Below are positions 25,855 through 35,093 of a stretch of 64,000 bases of DNA, in pieces. The first letter of the stretch is position 1, and every line of letters starts with the position of its first letter. Under the pieces are notes generated by a model, which saw only the letters and a list, made by a program, of their open reading frames with translations, searched no databases and had not been told where the DNA came from. Made by a program: the position numbers and the translations under genes. This DNA comes from Atopobiaceae bacterium. GTDB lineage: Bacteria > Actinomycetota > Coriobacteriia > Coriobacteriales > Atopobiaceae. Where the stretch lies: NCBI GenBank assembly GCA_017533825.1, contig JAFWIE010000007.1, forward strand, positions 1 through 64,000. Reading direction: 5' to 3'.

Positions 25855-27138
25855 ATGCCAAACGCGTACCAACAGATGTCAACCGCCGACCTCGATGCCG
25901 CCATCGCGGCGCTCGAGGCCCAGACCGACCAAATCCGTGCGTTGGGCCTCAAGCTCGACATGGCTCGTGGCAAGCCCAGCGTGGAGCAGACGGACCTCTC
26001 GCGTCCCATGCTTGACCTGCTGACGAGCGAGTCGGACCTCACGGACGAGGGCGCTCCTGCCGACAACTACGGCATTCCGGATGGCCTTCCCTCGGCGCGA
26101 CGTCTCGCTGCCGACCTCTTGGGTGTCGATGCGGCGAGCGTGCTCGTCTGTGGCTCGTCGAGCCTCAACCTCATGCATGACGTGGTGGTCAATGCGTACA
26201 CCAAGGGCATCGGAGGAAACGCCCCATGGTGCACACAGGGAGAGGTGAAGTTCCTCTGCCCGAGTCCTGGCTACGACCGCCACTTTGCCGTCACCGAGCG
26301 CTACGGCATCGTCAACATCCCCATTGCGATGACCGCCGATGGTCCCGACATGGACGAGGTCGAGCGTCTGGTGAATTCGGATCCGCAGGTCAAGGGCATG
26401 TGGTGCGTACCCAAGTACGCCAATCCCACGGGCATCACGTACTCTGACGATGTGGTGCGGCGCATCGCGGCACTCGAACCTGCGGCGCCCGACTTCCGCG
26501 TGTTCTGGGACAACGCCTACATCGTCCACGACCTCTACGACGAGGGCGATAGCCTGCTCAACATCTTCGACGTGCTTGCCGAGTCGGGGCGTCAGAACCT
26601 CGTCTACGAGTTCGCCTCCACGGCCAAGGTAACGTTCCCGAGCTCGGGCATGGCGTTCGTGACAGCGAGTCCCGCCGACATCGCCGAGATTCGTGCGGCC
26701 TTCTCCATTGAGCGCGTGAGTCCAGAGAAGCTCTCTCAGCTTGCGCATGTGCGATTCCTGCATGACGTTGAGGGGATACGTGCCCATATGGCGCGCCATG
26801 CGGAGGTGCTGCGTCCTCGCTTCGAGCTCGTGCAAGAGCGGCTTGAGGCTGGGCTGGGCGACTTGGGCATTGCGACGTGGACGCATCCGCATGGTGGGTA
26901 CTTCGTCTCGTTCGACGGTCCCGAAGGTTCGGCGAAGGCCACGGTCGCGATGATGGCGGAGCTCGGCGTGACGCTTACGGGTGCGGGTGCGACTTGGCCT
27001 TACGGCAAAGACCCGCACGACACCAACATCCGCATCGCCCCCACCTTCCCCTCGCTCGCAGACCTCGGCGCGGCACTGGACGTCTTCGTCGTTGCTGCCA
27101 AGCTCGTTGCGGCCCGTCTTGCGCGAGCCGAGCGATAG
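25855..27138 (+). CDS. Aminotransferase class I, aspartate aminotransferase-like (PF12897 group)
   Basis: The 427-residue PLP enzyme resembles the actinobacterial aspartate aminotransferase subgroup Ic. Visible are LDMARGKPS near the start, NYGIPDGLPSARRLAADLLG, the cofactor loop CGSSSLNLMHD, PKYANPTGITYS, and the PLP-lysine region YEFASTAKVTFPSSG. It likely moves the amino group between aspartate and 2-oxoglutarate. ATG 25855 follows CAAGGAGG; a TATACT box sits at 25815-25820 without a clear -35. Confidence 0.9.
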   Translation: MPNAYQQMSTADLDAAIAALEAQTDQIRALGLKLDMARGKPSVEQTDLSRPMLDLLTSESDLTDEGAPADNYGIPDGLPSARRLAADLLGVDAASVLVCGSSSLNLMHDVVVNAYTKGIGGNAPWCTQGEVKFLCPSPGYDRHFAVTERYGIVNIPIAMTADGPDMDEVERLVNSDPQVKGMWCVPKYANPTGITYSDDVVRRIAALEPAAPDFRVFWDNAYIVHDLYDEGDSLLNIFDVLAESGRQNLVYEFASTAKVTFPSSGMAFVTASPADIAEIRAAFSIERVSPEKLSQLAHVRFLHDVEGIRAHMARHAEVLRPRFELVQERLEAGLGDLGIATWTHPHGGYFVSFDGPEGSAKATVAMMAELGVTLTGAGATWPYGKDPHDTNIRIAPTFPSLADLGAALDVFVVAAKLVAARLARAER

Positions 27139-27491
27139 GGGATTCCGTTAGGGGGTTCTCGCTGCGCTGAAGGTGCCGTTGTGGCCGTTGGGGAGCAAGT
27201 ACCCCCATCAACGGGTATCGAACACTTATGGGCTCCTTGGCTATGGGTTCCTTGGGGGAATGCTCTCGATGGTTTGCGCGTGGTGGCCATGCCTTCGATG
27301 GCATCGTCTCATGGAGCGAGGGCTTTTGTCCAGCAGTCTTGCGGCAGAATTATGTAGAATGCGCAAGCGTCAGCAGAAGCTTCTTGACGAATGCCGTAGC
27401 GCGGGCATATTTCTAAAAGTTACGTCTGGAATCTGGAACAGCTATCGAACGATTGATCGCCAGTGGCGGAACAATGGGAGGCAGGAAGAGC
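27139..27491. other. Intergenic region with GG/CC-rich degenerate units
   Basis: About 350 bases without a convincing gene. The left part (27139-27270) has several GGGG/TTCC-rich units similar in style to 7612-7687; the right part is more AT-rich and includes TAGAAT at 27355-27360 as a possible -10 box for the TPR gene. No RNA gene is recognised. Confidence 0.55.
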
Positions 27492-28364
27492 ATGGCACAG
27501 AAGCCCAAAGAGAAGGAGCTCGGCGGGGCTCGTAAGATGTCTCGTGGTACAAAGATCGTCATCGGCGTATTCGCCGTCATCATGGCGCTCTCCATGATGC
27601 TCCCGTCGCTCTCAGCCATCTTTGCTGGGGGCTCCGCAGAGGAGGGGACCGAGCAGGCGGATGCCGCGGCCGACACGCAGGAGGACGCCGAGGCCAAGGA
27701 CAAGGAAGACAAGTCGAAGGCCGAGGACGAGAAGGTCGTTGGCGAGGAGAACATCCCGGAGAACGACTCGTTCAAGTCCCTGGCCGAGACCAACGTCGAG
27801 AAGGTCAAGAAGTTCAAGAAGCGTCTCGACGCGGACGAGAACAACCTTGCCGCTCTGCTGAACTTGGGCCAGATTTACATGGAGTGGGGCTATTCGGCGC
27901 ACAATAGCGCGTCGACCGACGAGGAGACTACGTACGCAAAGAACCTGCTCAATACGGCTATCGAATACTTCGACCGCTACCTGAAGCTCAACGACTCCGC
28001 AACGGTGAAGATCGACCGAGCCCTGAGCCAATACTACGCCGGTGATTCCGATGCCGCGATTAAGGCACTTCAGAAGGTCAGCGAGGAGTATCCTGAGAAC
28101 CCGCTTTGCCAAGCGCAGCTCGGGTATCTGTATGAGTCGCAATCCGATGTGGAGAAGGCCAGTGCCGCATATCGTAAGGCGGCCGAGCTCGACGAGGACG
28201 AGCGCTATGGCGTGAAGAGCTACGCTAACCAGCGTCTCATCTCGCTCAACTCCAAGGTCGATTCTATTGGTGACGCGGGCGATGCCAGCATTGAGAGTTC
28301 CTCCGACGAGGGGCAGTCCGAACTTCTGGAGAAGCTCAAGGGCGACTCGAATGTCGGCTTCTAG
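27492..28364 (+). CDS. Membrane-anchored TPR protein
   Basis: The 290-residue protein has a short cytoplasmic N terminus, one membrane span at about residues 18-38 (TKIVIGVFAVIMALSMM), an acidic Lys/Glu linker (residues 45-85) and C-terminal tetratricopeptide repeats (LLNLGQIYMEWG, YDRYLKLN-like, CQAQLGYLYESQSDVEKA). It is likely a scaffold on the outer or membrane-proximal face. ATG 27492 follows AGGAAGAG; ATG 27474 in frame is a weaker alternative. It heads the run STAS, tat, topA. Confidence 0.82.
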   Translation: MAQKPKEKELGGARKMSRGTKIVIGVFAVIMALSMMLPSLSAIFAGGSAEEGTEQADAAADTQEDAEAKDKEDKSKAEDEKVVGEENIPENDSFKSLAETNVEKVKKFKKRLDADENNLAALLNLGQIYMEWGYSAHNSASTDEETTYAKNLLNTAIEYFDRYLKLNDSATVKIDRALSQYYAGDSDAAIKALQKVSEEYPENPLCQAQLGYLYESQSDVEKASAAYRKAAELDEDERYGVKSYANQRLISLNSKVDSIGDAGDASIESSSDEGQSELLEKLKGDSNVGF

Positions 28365-28389
28365 GACGCGCGCACGAAAGGATGGAGCC

Positions 28390-28701
28390 ATGTCGTTGGT
28401 CGTATCTGCAAACAAGACGGGTGATACCTGCGTCGTGACGGTTGCGGGCGAAGTCGACGTCTCGAATGCCGACGAGCTGCGCACGGTGCTCAATGAGGTG
28501 CTCGATTCGGGTGTCTCTGCGATTGAGGTGGACCTGGGGGAGGTGCCCTACATCGATTCCACGGGGATTGGTGTGCTCGTGGGCGTCTCTCGCCGCGCTG
28601 CCGACGCATCGGTCAGCCTGCGTGTGGCAAACCCGCAGCGCAACGTGGCGCGCGTCCTCTCGCTGCTCGGCGTTGGTGACGAGCTGGGCGTGAGCCTGTA
28701 G
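28390..28701 (+). CDS. STAS domain protein, anti-sigma factor antagonist type
   Basis: The 103-residue protein is a single STAS domain with the phosphorylatable serine in YIDSTGIGVLVG. Such proteins (SpoIIAA/RsbV type) bind an anti-sigma kinase; neither kinase nor sigma gene is in this window. ATG 28390 is preceded by AAAGGATGGAG. It is the second gene in a probable operon ending in tat and topA. Confidence 0.92.
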   Translation: MSLVVSANKTGDTCVVTVAGEVDVSNADELRTVLNEVLDSGVSAIEVDLGEVPYIDSTGIGVLVGVSRRAADASVSLRVANPQRNVARVLSLLGVGDELGVSL

Positions 28702-28715
28702 GGAGGTCGTGACGC

Positions 28716-29288
28716 GTGTTTGGCATTGGGGAGACCGAGCTCGTCATCATCGTGGTCTTTGCGTTCATGCTCTTTGGGCCGGACAAGCTGCCAGGTATGG
28801 GAAGGACGCTAGGACGCGTTCTCAGGCAGTTCCGCGAGGCGTCGGACGGCTTTACGGAGGTCGTGCAAACCAACATTATGGATCCTGCCTCTGAGGAGTT
28901 GGAGAAGTCACCCAAGCAGCGTCGGCGTGAGGCTGCCGAGCTTGCCGGAGAGGACGCGAACGTCGATTCGGCCGCGAGCGAAGCCGGCGAGGAGCAAGCG
29001 ACTGCTGCCCCCGCTCGCCGCGAGACCTTTGCGGAACGCAAGGCACGACTTGCCGCGGAGCGTGCGGCACGCGAGCAGGAGGCCTCCGCCGCAGATGATG
29101 TGCAGGAGCTGGAAGGGGGCGAGGCGACGTCCGCAGAGCACGTCGAAGCCCCTGCCCGCACGAGCGCCGCCGATCTGTATGCCACCACGCAACACAGCTC
29201 CCGCTTCTCCGCACGTGACGAGGCGGATGAGCGCGATGATGCACCGGAGTCGACCAATGGAGAGGAGGACGGGAGCGTGGAGGACTAG
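28716..29288 (+). CDS. Twin-arginine translocase subunit TatA/TatB family
   Basis: The 190-residue protein starts MFGIGETELVIIVVFAFMLF with the short membrane helix, then GPDKLPGMGRTLGR, the amphipathic helix typical of Tat subunits. Glu near residue 8 suits TatB; the long charged Ala/Glu tail is unusually long for TatA. GTG 28716 is the start, 15 bases after the STAS gene, with GGGAGG upstream. tatC follows 21 bases later. Confidence 0.93.
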   Translation: MFGIGETELVIIVVFAFMLFGPDKLPGMGRTLGRVLRQFREASDGFTEVVQTNIMDPASEELEKSPKQRRREAAELAGEDANVDSAASEAGEEQATAAPARRETFAERKARLAAERAAREQEASAADDVQELEGGEATSAEHVEAPARTSAADLYATTQHSSRFSARDEADERDDAPESTNGEEDGSVED

Positions 29289-29309
29289 CGTCTCCGCTTC
29301 CAACCTGTC

Positions 29310-30110
29310 ATGCCCATCGGACCAGCCCGCATGCCCCTGTTCGACCATCTGGCCGAACTTCGTCGTCGCGTGACCATTGTCGTGGTGTCGGTCATCTGCG
29401 CGGCGCTCGTCGTGTACATGGCCACACCGACTCTCATCCAGATCATGATGGAACCCATCTATCAGGTGCTGCCGAACGGGCAGGAAGACCTTACGGTGCT
29501 CTCGGCGCTGGGCGGCTTCACCATCCGTTTCAAGATTGCCCTCTTCTTTGGTGCCATCATGTGCACGCCGGTAATCCTGTGGCAGGTATTGGGGTTCTTC
29601 TTGCCGGCGCTCAACGAGAAGGAGCGCAAGTGGGTGCTCCCGACCGTTGCGGCCATGGTCGCGCTGTTCTACCTGGGCATGGTCTTCTGCTACTTCGTGA
29701 TTCAGCGGACCGCCTTTGGGTGGCTGATCGAGCAGAGTAGCGAGTTCGCACGCGTCCTGCTCAATGCCGAGGACTACCTCTCGATTGAGCTCTTGCTCGA
29801 GGTGGGCTTCGGCATCGCATTCCAGCTCCCGCTGATCATCTTCTACCTGTCCATCCTGCACGTGGTTCCGTATCGTACGTTCCGAGGTCAATGGCGGTAT
29901 GTGTACGTTGGTCTGCTCGTGGTCTGCGCTGTGGTAACTCCGGACGCGTCGCCCATCACCATGCTGCTTATGTATGCTGTCATGCTCGCTCTGTACGAAG
30001 TGTCGCTCGCGGTGGCACGACGGGTGATTGTGCTGCGCGACGGCAAGCAGGCTCTCTATTGGTCGCGCGAGGAGTACGCCGAGCACGAACTCGATAAGGA
30101 AGCTGCGTAG
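29310..30110 (+). CDS. tatC: Twin-arginine translocase subunit TatC
   Basis: The 266-residue protein has six hydrophobic spans and the TatC signatures FDHLAELRRR near the start and the VVTPDASPITM region at the end. It recognises twin-arginine signal peptides in the membrane. An ATG at 29331 (MPLFDHLAELRRR) is an alternative start, closer to the usual TatC N terminus. It ends about 100 bases before topA. Confidence 0.95.
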   Translation: MPIGPARMPLFDHLAELRRRVTIVVVSVICAALVVYMATPTLIQIMMEPIYQVLPNGQEDLTVLSALGGFTIRFKIALFFGAIMCTPVILWQVLGFFLPALNEKERKWVLPTVAAMVALFYLGMVFCYFVIQRTAFGWLIEQSSEFARVLLNAEDYLSIELLLEVGFGIAFQLPLIIFYLSILHVVPYRTFRGQWRYVYVGLLVVCAVVTPDASPITMLLMYAVMLALYEVSLAVARRVIVLRDGKQALYWSREEYAEHELDKEAA

Positions 30111-30209
30111 ACCCAGGGCGGGGATGATGCCCTCCAAGAGAAGTCCTCTGAGTGGCTGCTCCATTGCCCCGCCTGTTTCGTGCGTCTTTGTCGTAATGAG
30201 GAGGCTCTT

Positions 30210-32693
30210 GTGAAGCTTGTCGTTACCGAGAAGAATGATGCCGCCACACAGATCGCACGTCTTCTGTGTGATGTGGGCAAGCCGAAGTCCGACAAGGTGT
30301 ACAACACGCCCATCTATCGTTTCCAGCACGAGGGTGAGGAGTGGGTCACCATCGGTCTGCGTGGCCACATCTTGGCGCCCGACTTCCCTAAGGAACTGAA
30401 GTACGACAAGAACCATGGTTGGTATGGCATCTCCGACGATGGCGAAATCATGCCGGCAAACGTTCCCGCGAACCTCGACCGGCCACCCTACACAACGAAG
30501 CGCAAGCCCTTCTTGGCCGATGGCGTCGACATCAAGGGATGGAAGGTTCCCAGTCTTCCGTATCTGGTGTGGGCTCCCATCGAGAAGCTCCCCGCCGAGA
30601 AGGAGATTATCCGCTCGCTCAAGAATCTTGCGAAGAAGGCGGACTCGGTGGTGATCGGTACCGACTTCGACCGTGAGGGCGAGCTCATCGGGTCCGACGC
30701 CCTGCGACAGATTCGCATGGTTGCGCCACAGGTGCCTGTTTCGCGCGCGCGTTACTCCGCCTTCACCAAGGCGGAGATTGACCATGCGTTCTCGAACCTC
30801 GTCGACTTGGATCAGGACCTTGCCGACGCAGGCGAAAGCCGGCAATATATCGATCTCGTATGGGGAGCGGTGCTCACGCGTTACCTCACGCTGGCGCGGC
30901 GCGGCGGCTTTGGCAACGTGCGCTCTGCCGGTCGCGTGCAGACGCCCACGCTCGCGCTTGTCGTCGAGAAGGAGGAGGAACGCAACGCCTTCGTGCCCGA
31001 GGATTATTGGGTCATCTCGGGCGAGCTCGCTCATGCTGGGTCTGAGCCCTTCAAGACCACGCACGCGACGGCGCGCTTCAAGGACGAGGAGGCGGCGAAT
31101 CTCGCGTTCCAACATGTGCGTGACGCCAAGGAGGCCAGAGTTACTGACGTGACGAAGAAGGCGCGCACGCAGAAGCCACCCACCCCCTTCAACACTACGT
31201 CGCTGCAGGCGGCAGCGGCGAGCGAGGGTCTCTCTCCGGCGCGTACGATGCGTCTGGCCGAGTCGCTGTACATGAGCGGCCTCATCTCGTACCCACGCGT
31301 AGACAATACCGTGTACCCACGCTCGCTGGATTTGACAGAATGCGTGCGCAATCTGCAGAAGGTTCCGCAGTATGCGCCCGTGTGCAAGGAGCTGCTCGCG
31401 CTCCCCAAGCTCACGCCCACGCGTGGCAAGCAGGAGACGACCGACCATCCGCCCATCTATCCGACGGCGCCCGCCGATCCAGGGAAACTTCAGCCGGCAG
31501 AGTGGAAGCTTTACAACTTGGTGGCACGTCGTTTCTTGGCTACGCTCATGGACTCCTCGGTGAGCGAGGGCACCAAGATGTCCTTCGACATCGCCGGCGA
31601 GCCGTTCGTGACAACGGGCAGCGTGCTGGTGAAGCCTGGCTTCAGGGCAATCTATCCCTATGGCCTCAAGAAGGATGACCAGCTGCCCGCGCTCGAAGTC
31701 GGCGACGTTTGTGACGTGCGCAAGATGGAACTCGAGGCAAAGCAGACCGAGCCGCCTGCACGCTACAGCCAGGGGCGTCTGATCCAGGAGATGGAGCGGC
31801 TTGGGCTGGGCACCAAGTCTACGCGCGCGAGCATCATCCAACGCCTGTACGACGTGAAATATCTCAAGGGCGATCCAGTCGAGCCGAGCCAGCTGGGCAT
31901 GGCAGTAATCAAGGCGCTGCACGAGTACGCGCCACCCATCACAACCCCCGAGATGACGTCCGAGCTTGAGCAGAGCATGACGGCAGTGAGCGAGGGCAAC
32001 GACACGCAAGGCCACGTCGTCGAACAGTCGCGTGCGGCCTTGGCCGCGTGGATCGACAAGCTCATCGAGCATCTCGACGACTTGGGGTCAGAGATTGCCG
32101 ATGCCGTGGTCGCCGATGCCAAGGTGGGCGTGTGTCCCAAATGCGGAAAGGACCTCGTGATGAAGTCCTCCGCAAAGACGCGCGGTTCCTTCATCGGCTG
32201 CATGGGCTGGCCGGACTGCGACGTGACGTATCCCGTGCCGCAAGGTCGCATTTCTCCGCTGGAGAACGTGTGTCCCGAGTGCGGCGCACCGCGCATCAAG
32301 GTGCAGCCGTTCCGTCAGCGTGCCTACGAGATGTGCGTCAATCCGAAGTGTCCGACCAACTTCGAACCCGACCTCAAGGTGGGGGAGTGCCAGGCGTGTG
32401 CCGAGGCTGGCCGTCATGGTGACCTCATCGCCCACAAGAGCGAACGCACCGGCAAGCGCTTCATCCGTTGCGAGAATTACGATGAGTGTGGCACCAGCTA
32501 CCCGCTGCCTGCGCGTGGCGAGCTTCGTGCGCTGGGCGAGACATGCCCGGACTGCGGTGCGCCCATGGTAGAGGTCAGCACGCAGCGTGGCCCGTGGCGC
32601 ATCTGCGTCAACATGGATTGTCCCGGCAAGGAGAAGAAGGCCAAGGCTCCCGCGCGTGGTCGCGGCCGCCGTGGCGCCGCAGTCAAGAAGTAA
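30210..32693 (+). CDS. topA: DNA topoisomerase I (type IA)
   Basis: The 827-residue enzyme begins LVVTEKNDAA with the Toprim fold, including IGTDFDREGELIG. The catalytic tyrosine lies in LISYPRVDNT, where Val replaces the Thr common in bacterial TopA, so the copy leans to the divergent type IA group. The C terminus has four Cys4 zinc ribbons (starting CPKCGKD, CPECGAP, CQACAEA, CPDCGAP) and a Lys/Arg-rich tail. It relaxes negative supercoils. GTG 30210 follows GAGGAGG at 30198-30204; upstream ATG-like starts lack a site. Confidence 0.95.
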   Translation: MKLVVTEKNDAATQIARLLCDVGKPKSDKVYNTPIYRFQHEGEEWVTIGLRGHILAPDFPKELKYDKNHGWYGISDDGEIMPANVPANLDRPPYTTKRKPFLADGVDIKGWKVPSLPYLVWAPIEKLPAEKEIIRSLKNLAKKADSVVIGTDFDREGELIGSDALRQIRMVAPQVPVSRARYSAFTKAEIDHAFSNLVDLDQDLADAGESRQYIDLVWGAVLTRYLTLARRGGFGNVRSAGRVQTPTLALVVEKEEERNAFVPEDYWVISGELAHAGSEPFKTTHATARFKDEEAANLAFQHVRDAKEARVTDVTKKARTQKPPTPFNTTSLQAAAASEGLSPARTMRLAESLYMSGLISYPRVDNTVYPRSLDLTECVRNLQKVPQYAPVCKELLALPKLTPTRGKQETTDHPPIYPTAPADPGKLQPAEWKLYNLVARRFLATLMDSSVSEGTKMSFDIAGEPFVTTGSVLVKPGFRAIYPYGLKKDDQLPALEVGDVCDVRKMELEAKQTEPPARYSQGRLIQEMERLGLGTKSTRASIIQRLYDVKYLKGDPVEPSQLGMAVIKALHEYAPPITTPEMTSELEQSMTAVSEGNDTQGHVVEQSRAALAAWIDKLIEHLDDLGSEIADAVVADAKVGVCPKCGKDLVMKSSAKTRGSFIGCMGWPDCDVTYPVPQGRISPLENVCPECGAPRIKVQPFRQRAYEMCVNPKCPTNFEPDLKVGECQACAEAGRHGDLIAHKSERTGKRFIRCENYDECGTSYPLPARGELRALGETCPDCGAPMVEVSTQRGPWRICVNMDCPGKEKKAKAPARGRGRRGAAVKK

Positions 32694-32714
32694 CGTAGCC
32701 GGTTCGGATGGCGT

Positions 32715-33425
32715 GTGGGGTTGCATACTGGAGTTGCATACGGGGTGGGCGTTGGCCCGGGTGACCCTGAGCTCATGACCCTCAAGGCGACGCGCGTTCT
32801 TCGCGCGTGCCCTGTCGTTGCCGTACCAGTCGTGGGTCCGCATTGCCGTGCTGAGGAGTCCCTTGCCTACCAAATAGCGGTTGCAGCTGTGCCCGAGCTT
32901 GCGGCCAAACAGGCAGTGGCGCTGCCTTCGCCCATGGTGCGTAAACGAGAGGTTGTCGAGGCAGCGCACCAGATGAACGCGCGCACGATCGAGGCCTTCT
33001 TGGACGAAGGCATCGACGTTGCGTGTCCAGTATTGGGTGACCCAAGCATCTATAGCACGTTTGGCTACCTGCGTGCGGCACTTGTTGCAGATGGATACGC
33101 GGCATCGATGGTGAGTGGGGTGCCATCGTTTTGTGCGGCCGCGGCGGAACTCGGCATGTCCTTGGTGGAAGGGGACGAGTGTCTGCAGGTGATGCCGGTG
33201 CGTCACAGTCTTCAGCGGGAGCTGTTCTCTGGGCCAGACTCGTACGTTCTCATGAAGGCGGGTTCGTGCCTCCAAGATGTGAAGGACTGCCTGAGCGCAG
33301 CTGGTCTTGAGGCTTATGCCGTGGAGCGCTGCGGTATGGAGGACGAGCGCGTCTATCGTGGCGCGGATCAGATTCCCGACGAGGCAGACTATCTGACCCT
33401 CGTTATCGCGCGCCCTCCGCAGTAA
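32715..33425 (+). CDS. cobI: Precorrin-2/cobalt-factor II C20-methyltransferase
   Basis: The 236-residue SAM-dependent tetrapyrrole methylase has the signatures YGVGVGPGDPELMTLKA at the start and VLGDPSIYSTFGYL, matching CobI/CbiL. It would add the C20 methyl in cobalamin synthesis. The start is uncertain: GTG 32715 is used, but no good ribosome site precedes it and 22 bases separate it from topA. No other cobalamin gene is in the window. Confidence 0.85.
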   Translation: MGLHTGVAYGVGVGPGDPELMTLKATRVLRACPVVAVPVVGPHCRAEESLAYQIAVAAVPELAAKQAVALPSPMVRKREVVEAAHQMNARTIEAFLDEGIDVACPVLGDPSIYSTFGYLRAALVADGYAASMVSGVPSFCAAAAELGMSLVEGDECLQVMPVRHSLQRELFSGPDSYVLMKAGSCLQDVKDCLSAAGLEAYAVERCGMEDERVYRGADQIPDEADYLTLVIARPPQ

Positions 33426-33748
33426 CCGGCAACTGCTGCAAACCCGCAACAACCACATTCCCGCAACTGAAAGCATAACAAGCAAGCCAAACAACACATA
33501 ATGAAAATGTTTACTGAAAGACCGTAGATGGCCACGGCGCTGAACTGCGGATTTGTCTCTTCACCTGAAAAAGAGCGAGCAATAGAAACTCAATATGTGT
33601 CGTTAACAGAATGGAAACATTCGATTCTGGGCGGTCATTGACGAACGTGCCGTGGTGAACGGTAGCTGGCGGGTGAGCGTACGAGGGAGCACCTGTGATT
33701 TGCTATAGTTTTGTCATGTTGGGCGAGTTCTAGGAGAGGAGATTGCTC
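33426..33748. other. AT-richer intergenic region with extended -10 promoter
   Basis: About 320 bases with no gene. Near the end, TGC-TATAGT (33701-33709) fits an extended -10 box for the CMD-domain gene; no -35 is clear. The rest is unstructured and AT-richer than the average here. Confidence 0.55.
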
Positions 33749-35002
33749 ATGGCAGACGAGGAGAAGTTCGAAGATGTCGAGAACGTCGTAGAGGACGTGG
33801 AGATTGAGGTAGAGGCCGAGATTGTGGAGGTCGAGGTAGAGGTTACGGAGCCCGAGCCCGAGCCCGAGCCCGAGGCCGAGCCCGAGGCCGAGGCGGAGCC
33901 CGAGGCCGATGCGCAGCCCGAGGAGGAGGCCGCCAGTCAGGACGCGTATGACGAGCGCTTCTCGGCGATCGCCGAACGCATCGCGGCTTTCGTTGCCAAG
34001 GGAGAGGAGGTCATGGCCGCTTGGGAGGCCAAGGCAGACTCCGCGGAGTTCAACGAGAAGACCCGCGCGGCAAGCTCCGCAATCGATGACTTCGCGACTA
34101 CGTTGCAGACGCGAATCGAGAAGGCCGCCGATCAGCTCGCACAGAACCTCGATGTGATTGCGCGCGCGGTCTACGGCAAGGACGCAGACGTGACGGAGAA
34201 CGACGGGGCAGAGAACGAGGAGACAGAGCCTTATCAGCCCCAGTTCACTCCGGCTGCAAGCGCTCTGAGGGAGCGTATGCGCGTGGGGTCGGGGAGTGAC
34301 CTCCTGCTCACGGATCCCGAGTTCGTCGAGAGGTTCGCGAACTTCGCATTTGATGACGTGCCCACCGATGTGGACCTTCCCGATCGCACGCGCTTCATGT
34401 GCTGGCTGGCGACGCTCCTAGGGTGCCAGGGTATCGATGAGTTCCGCGCGCTGCTCCCTGCCGCGCTCAACGTGGGACTCGAACCCGAGGCCGTCAAGGA
34501 GGTCGTGTACCAGGCGGTGGCGTATTTGGGCATCGGTCGTGTGTATCCGTTCCTCAAGGTCACCAACGAGGTGTTGGTGGCTGCGGGCGTCGAGCTGCCG
34601 CTCAAGTCACAGGCAACGACGCTTCCCACCGAAGAGAGCCGCTACGAGGGCGGTGAGAAGGCGCAGGTGGCCTGCTTCGGTGAGCAGATGCACGGTTACA
34701 AGGATCGCGGTGCGGCGGACTATCCCTACATCGCGCAGTGGCTCGTAAAGAATTGCTTTGGTGACTGGTACACCCGTGGTGGCCTTACCATCGCTGAGCG
34801 CGAGATGGTGACGTTCTGCTTCATCGCGGCGCAGGGCGGATGCGAGGCGCAGCTCAGGGCACACACTGCTGGCAATGTGCAGTGTGGCAACGATCGTGCG
34901 TTCCTCATCAAGGTCGTGAGCAACAACGTGCCCTTCATCGGGTATCCGCGTTCGCTCAACGCCATGGCCATCGTCGAGGAGGTCACGGGTTCCAAGGAAT
35001 AG
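33749..35002 (+). CDS. Carboxymuconolactone decarboxylase (CMD/AhpD-like) domain protein with acidic N terminus
   Basis: The 417-residue protein opens with about 65 residues that are almost all Glu, Val, Pro and Ala (EVEVEV, then TEPEPEPEPEAEPEAEAE), then a helical region, then two CMD-like halves: RTRFMCWLATLLGCQGIDEF at about 215 and LTIAEREMVTFCFIAAQGGC at about 350. The second half retains the CEAQLRAH region but lacks the CxxC pair of AhpD. Role may be in peroxide or gamma-carboxymuconolactone-type chemistry, or purely structural; unknown. ATG 33749 follows AGGAGAGGAG. Confidence 0.85.
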   Translation: MADEEKFEDVENVVEDVEIEVEAEIVEVEVEVTEPEPEPEPEAEPEAEAEPEADAQPEEEAASQDAYDERFSAIAERIAAFVAKGEEVMAAWEAKADSAEFNEKTRAASSAIDDFATTLQTRIEKAADQLAQNLDVIARAVYGKDADVTENDGAENEETEPYQPQFTPAASALRERMRVGSGSDLLLTDPEFVERFANFAFDDVPTDVDLPDRTRFMCWLATLLGCQGIDEFRALLPAALNVGLEPEAVKEVVYQAVAYLGIGRVYPFLKVTNEVLVAAGVELPLKSQATTLPTEESRYEGGEKAQVACFGEQMHGYKDRGAADYPYIAQWLVKNCFGDWYTRGGLTIAEREMVTFCFIAAQGGCEAQLRAHTAGNVQCGNDRAFLIKVVSNNVPFIGYPRSLNAMAIVEEVTGSKE

Positions 35003-35093
35003 AGGATTCAAGGGGCGCCGAGGGATGATTTCCGGGCAAAGCAGGACCATCCCTTAGCGCTCCGAGCGCCCATGAAGAGGAGAGGAGCTCACC

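Noticed and set aside
28908..32072. 1054-codon open frame on the minus strand across tatA/B, tatC and topA
   Set aside because: It is a shadow frame of strong genes on the other strand; composition is His/Arg/Leu-rich and no domain is recognisable.
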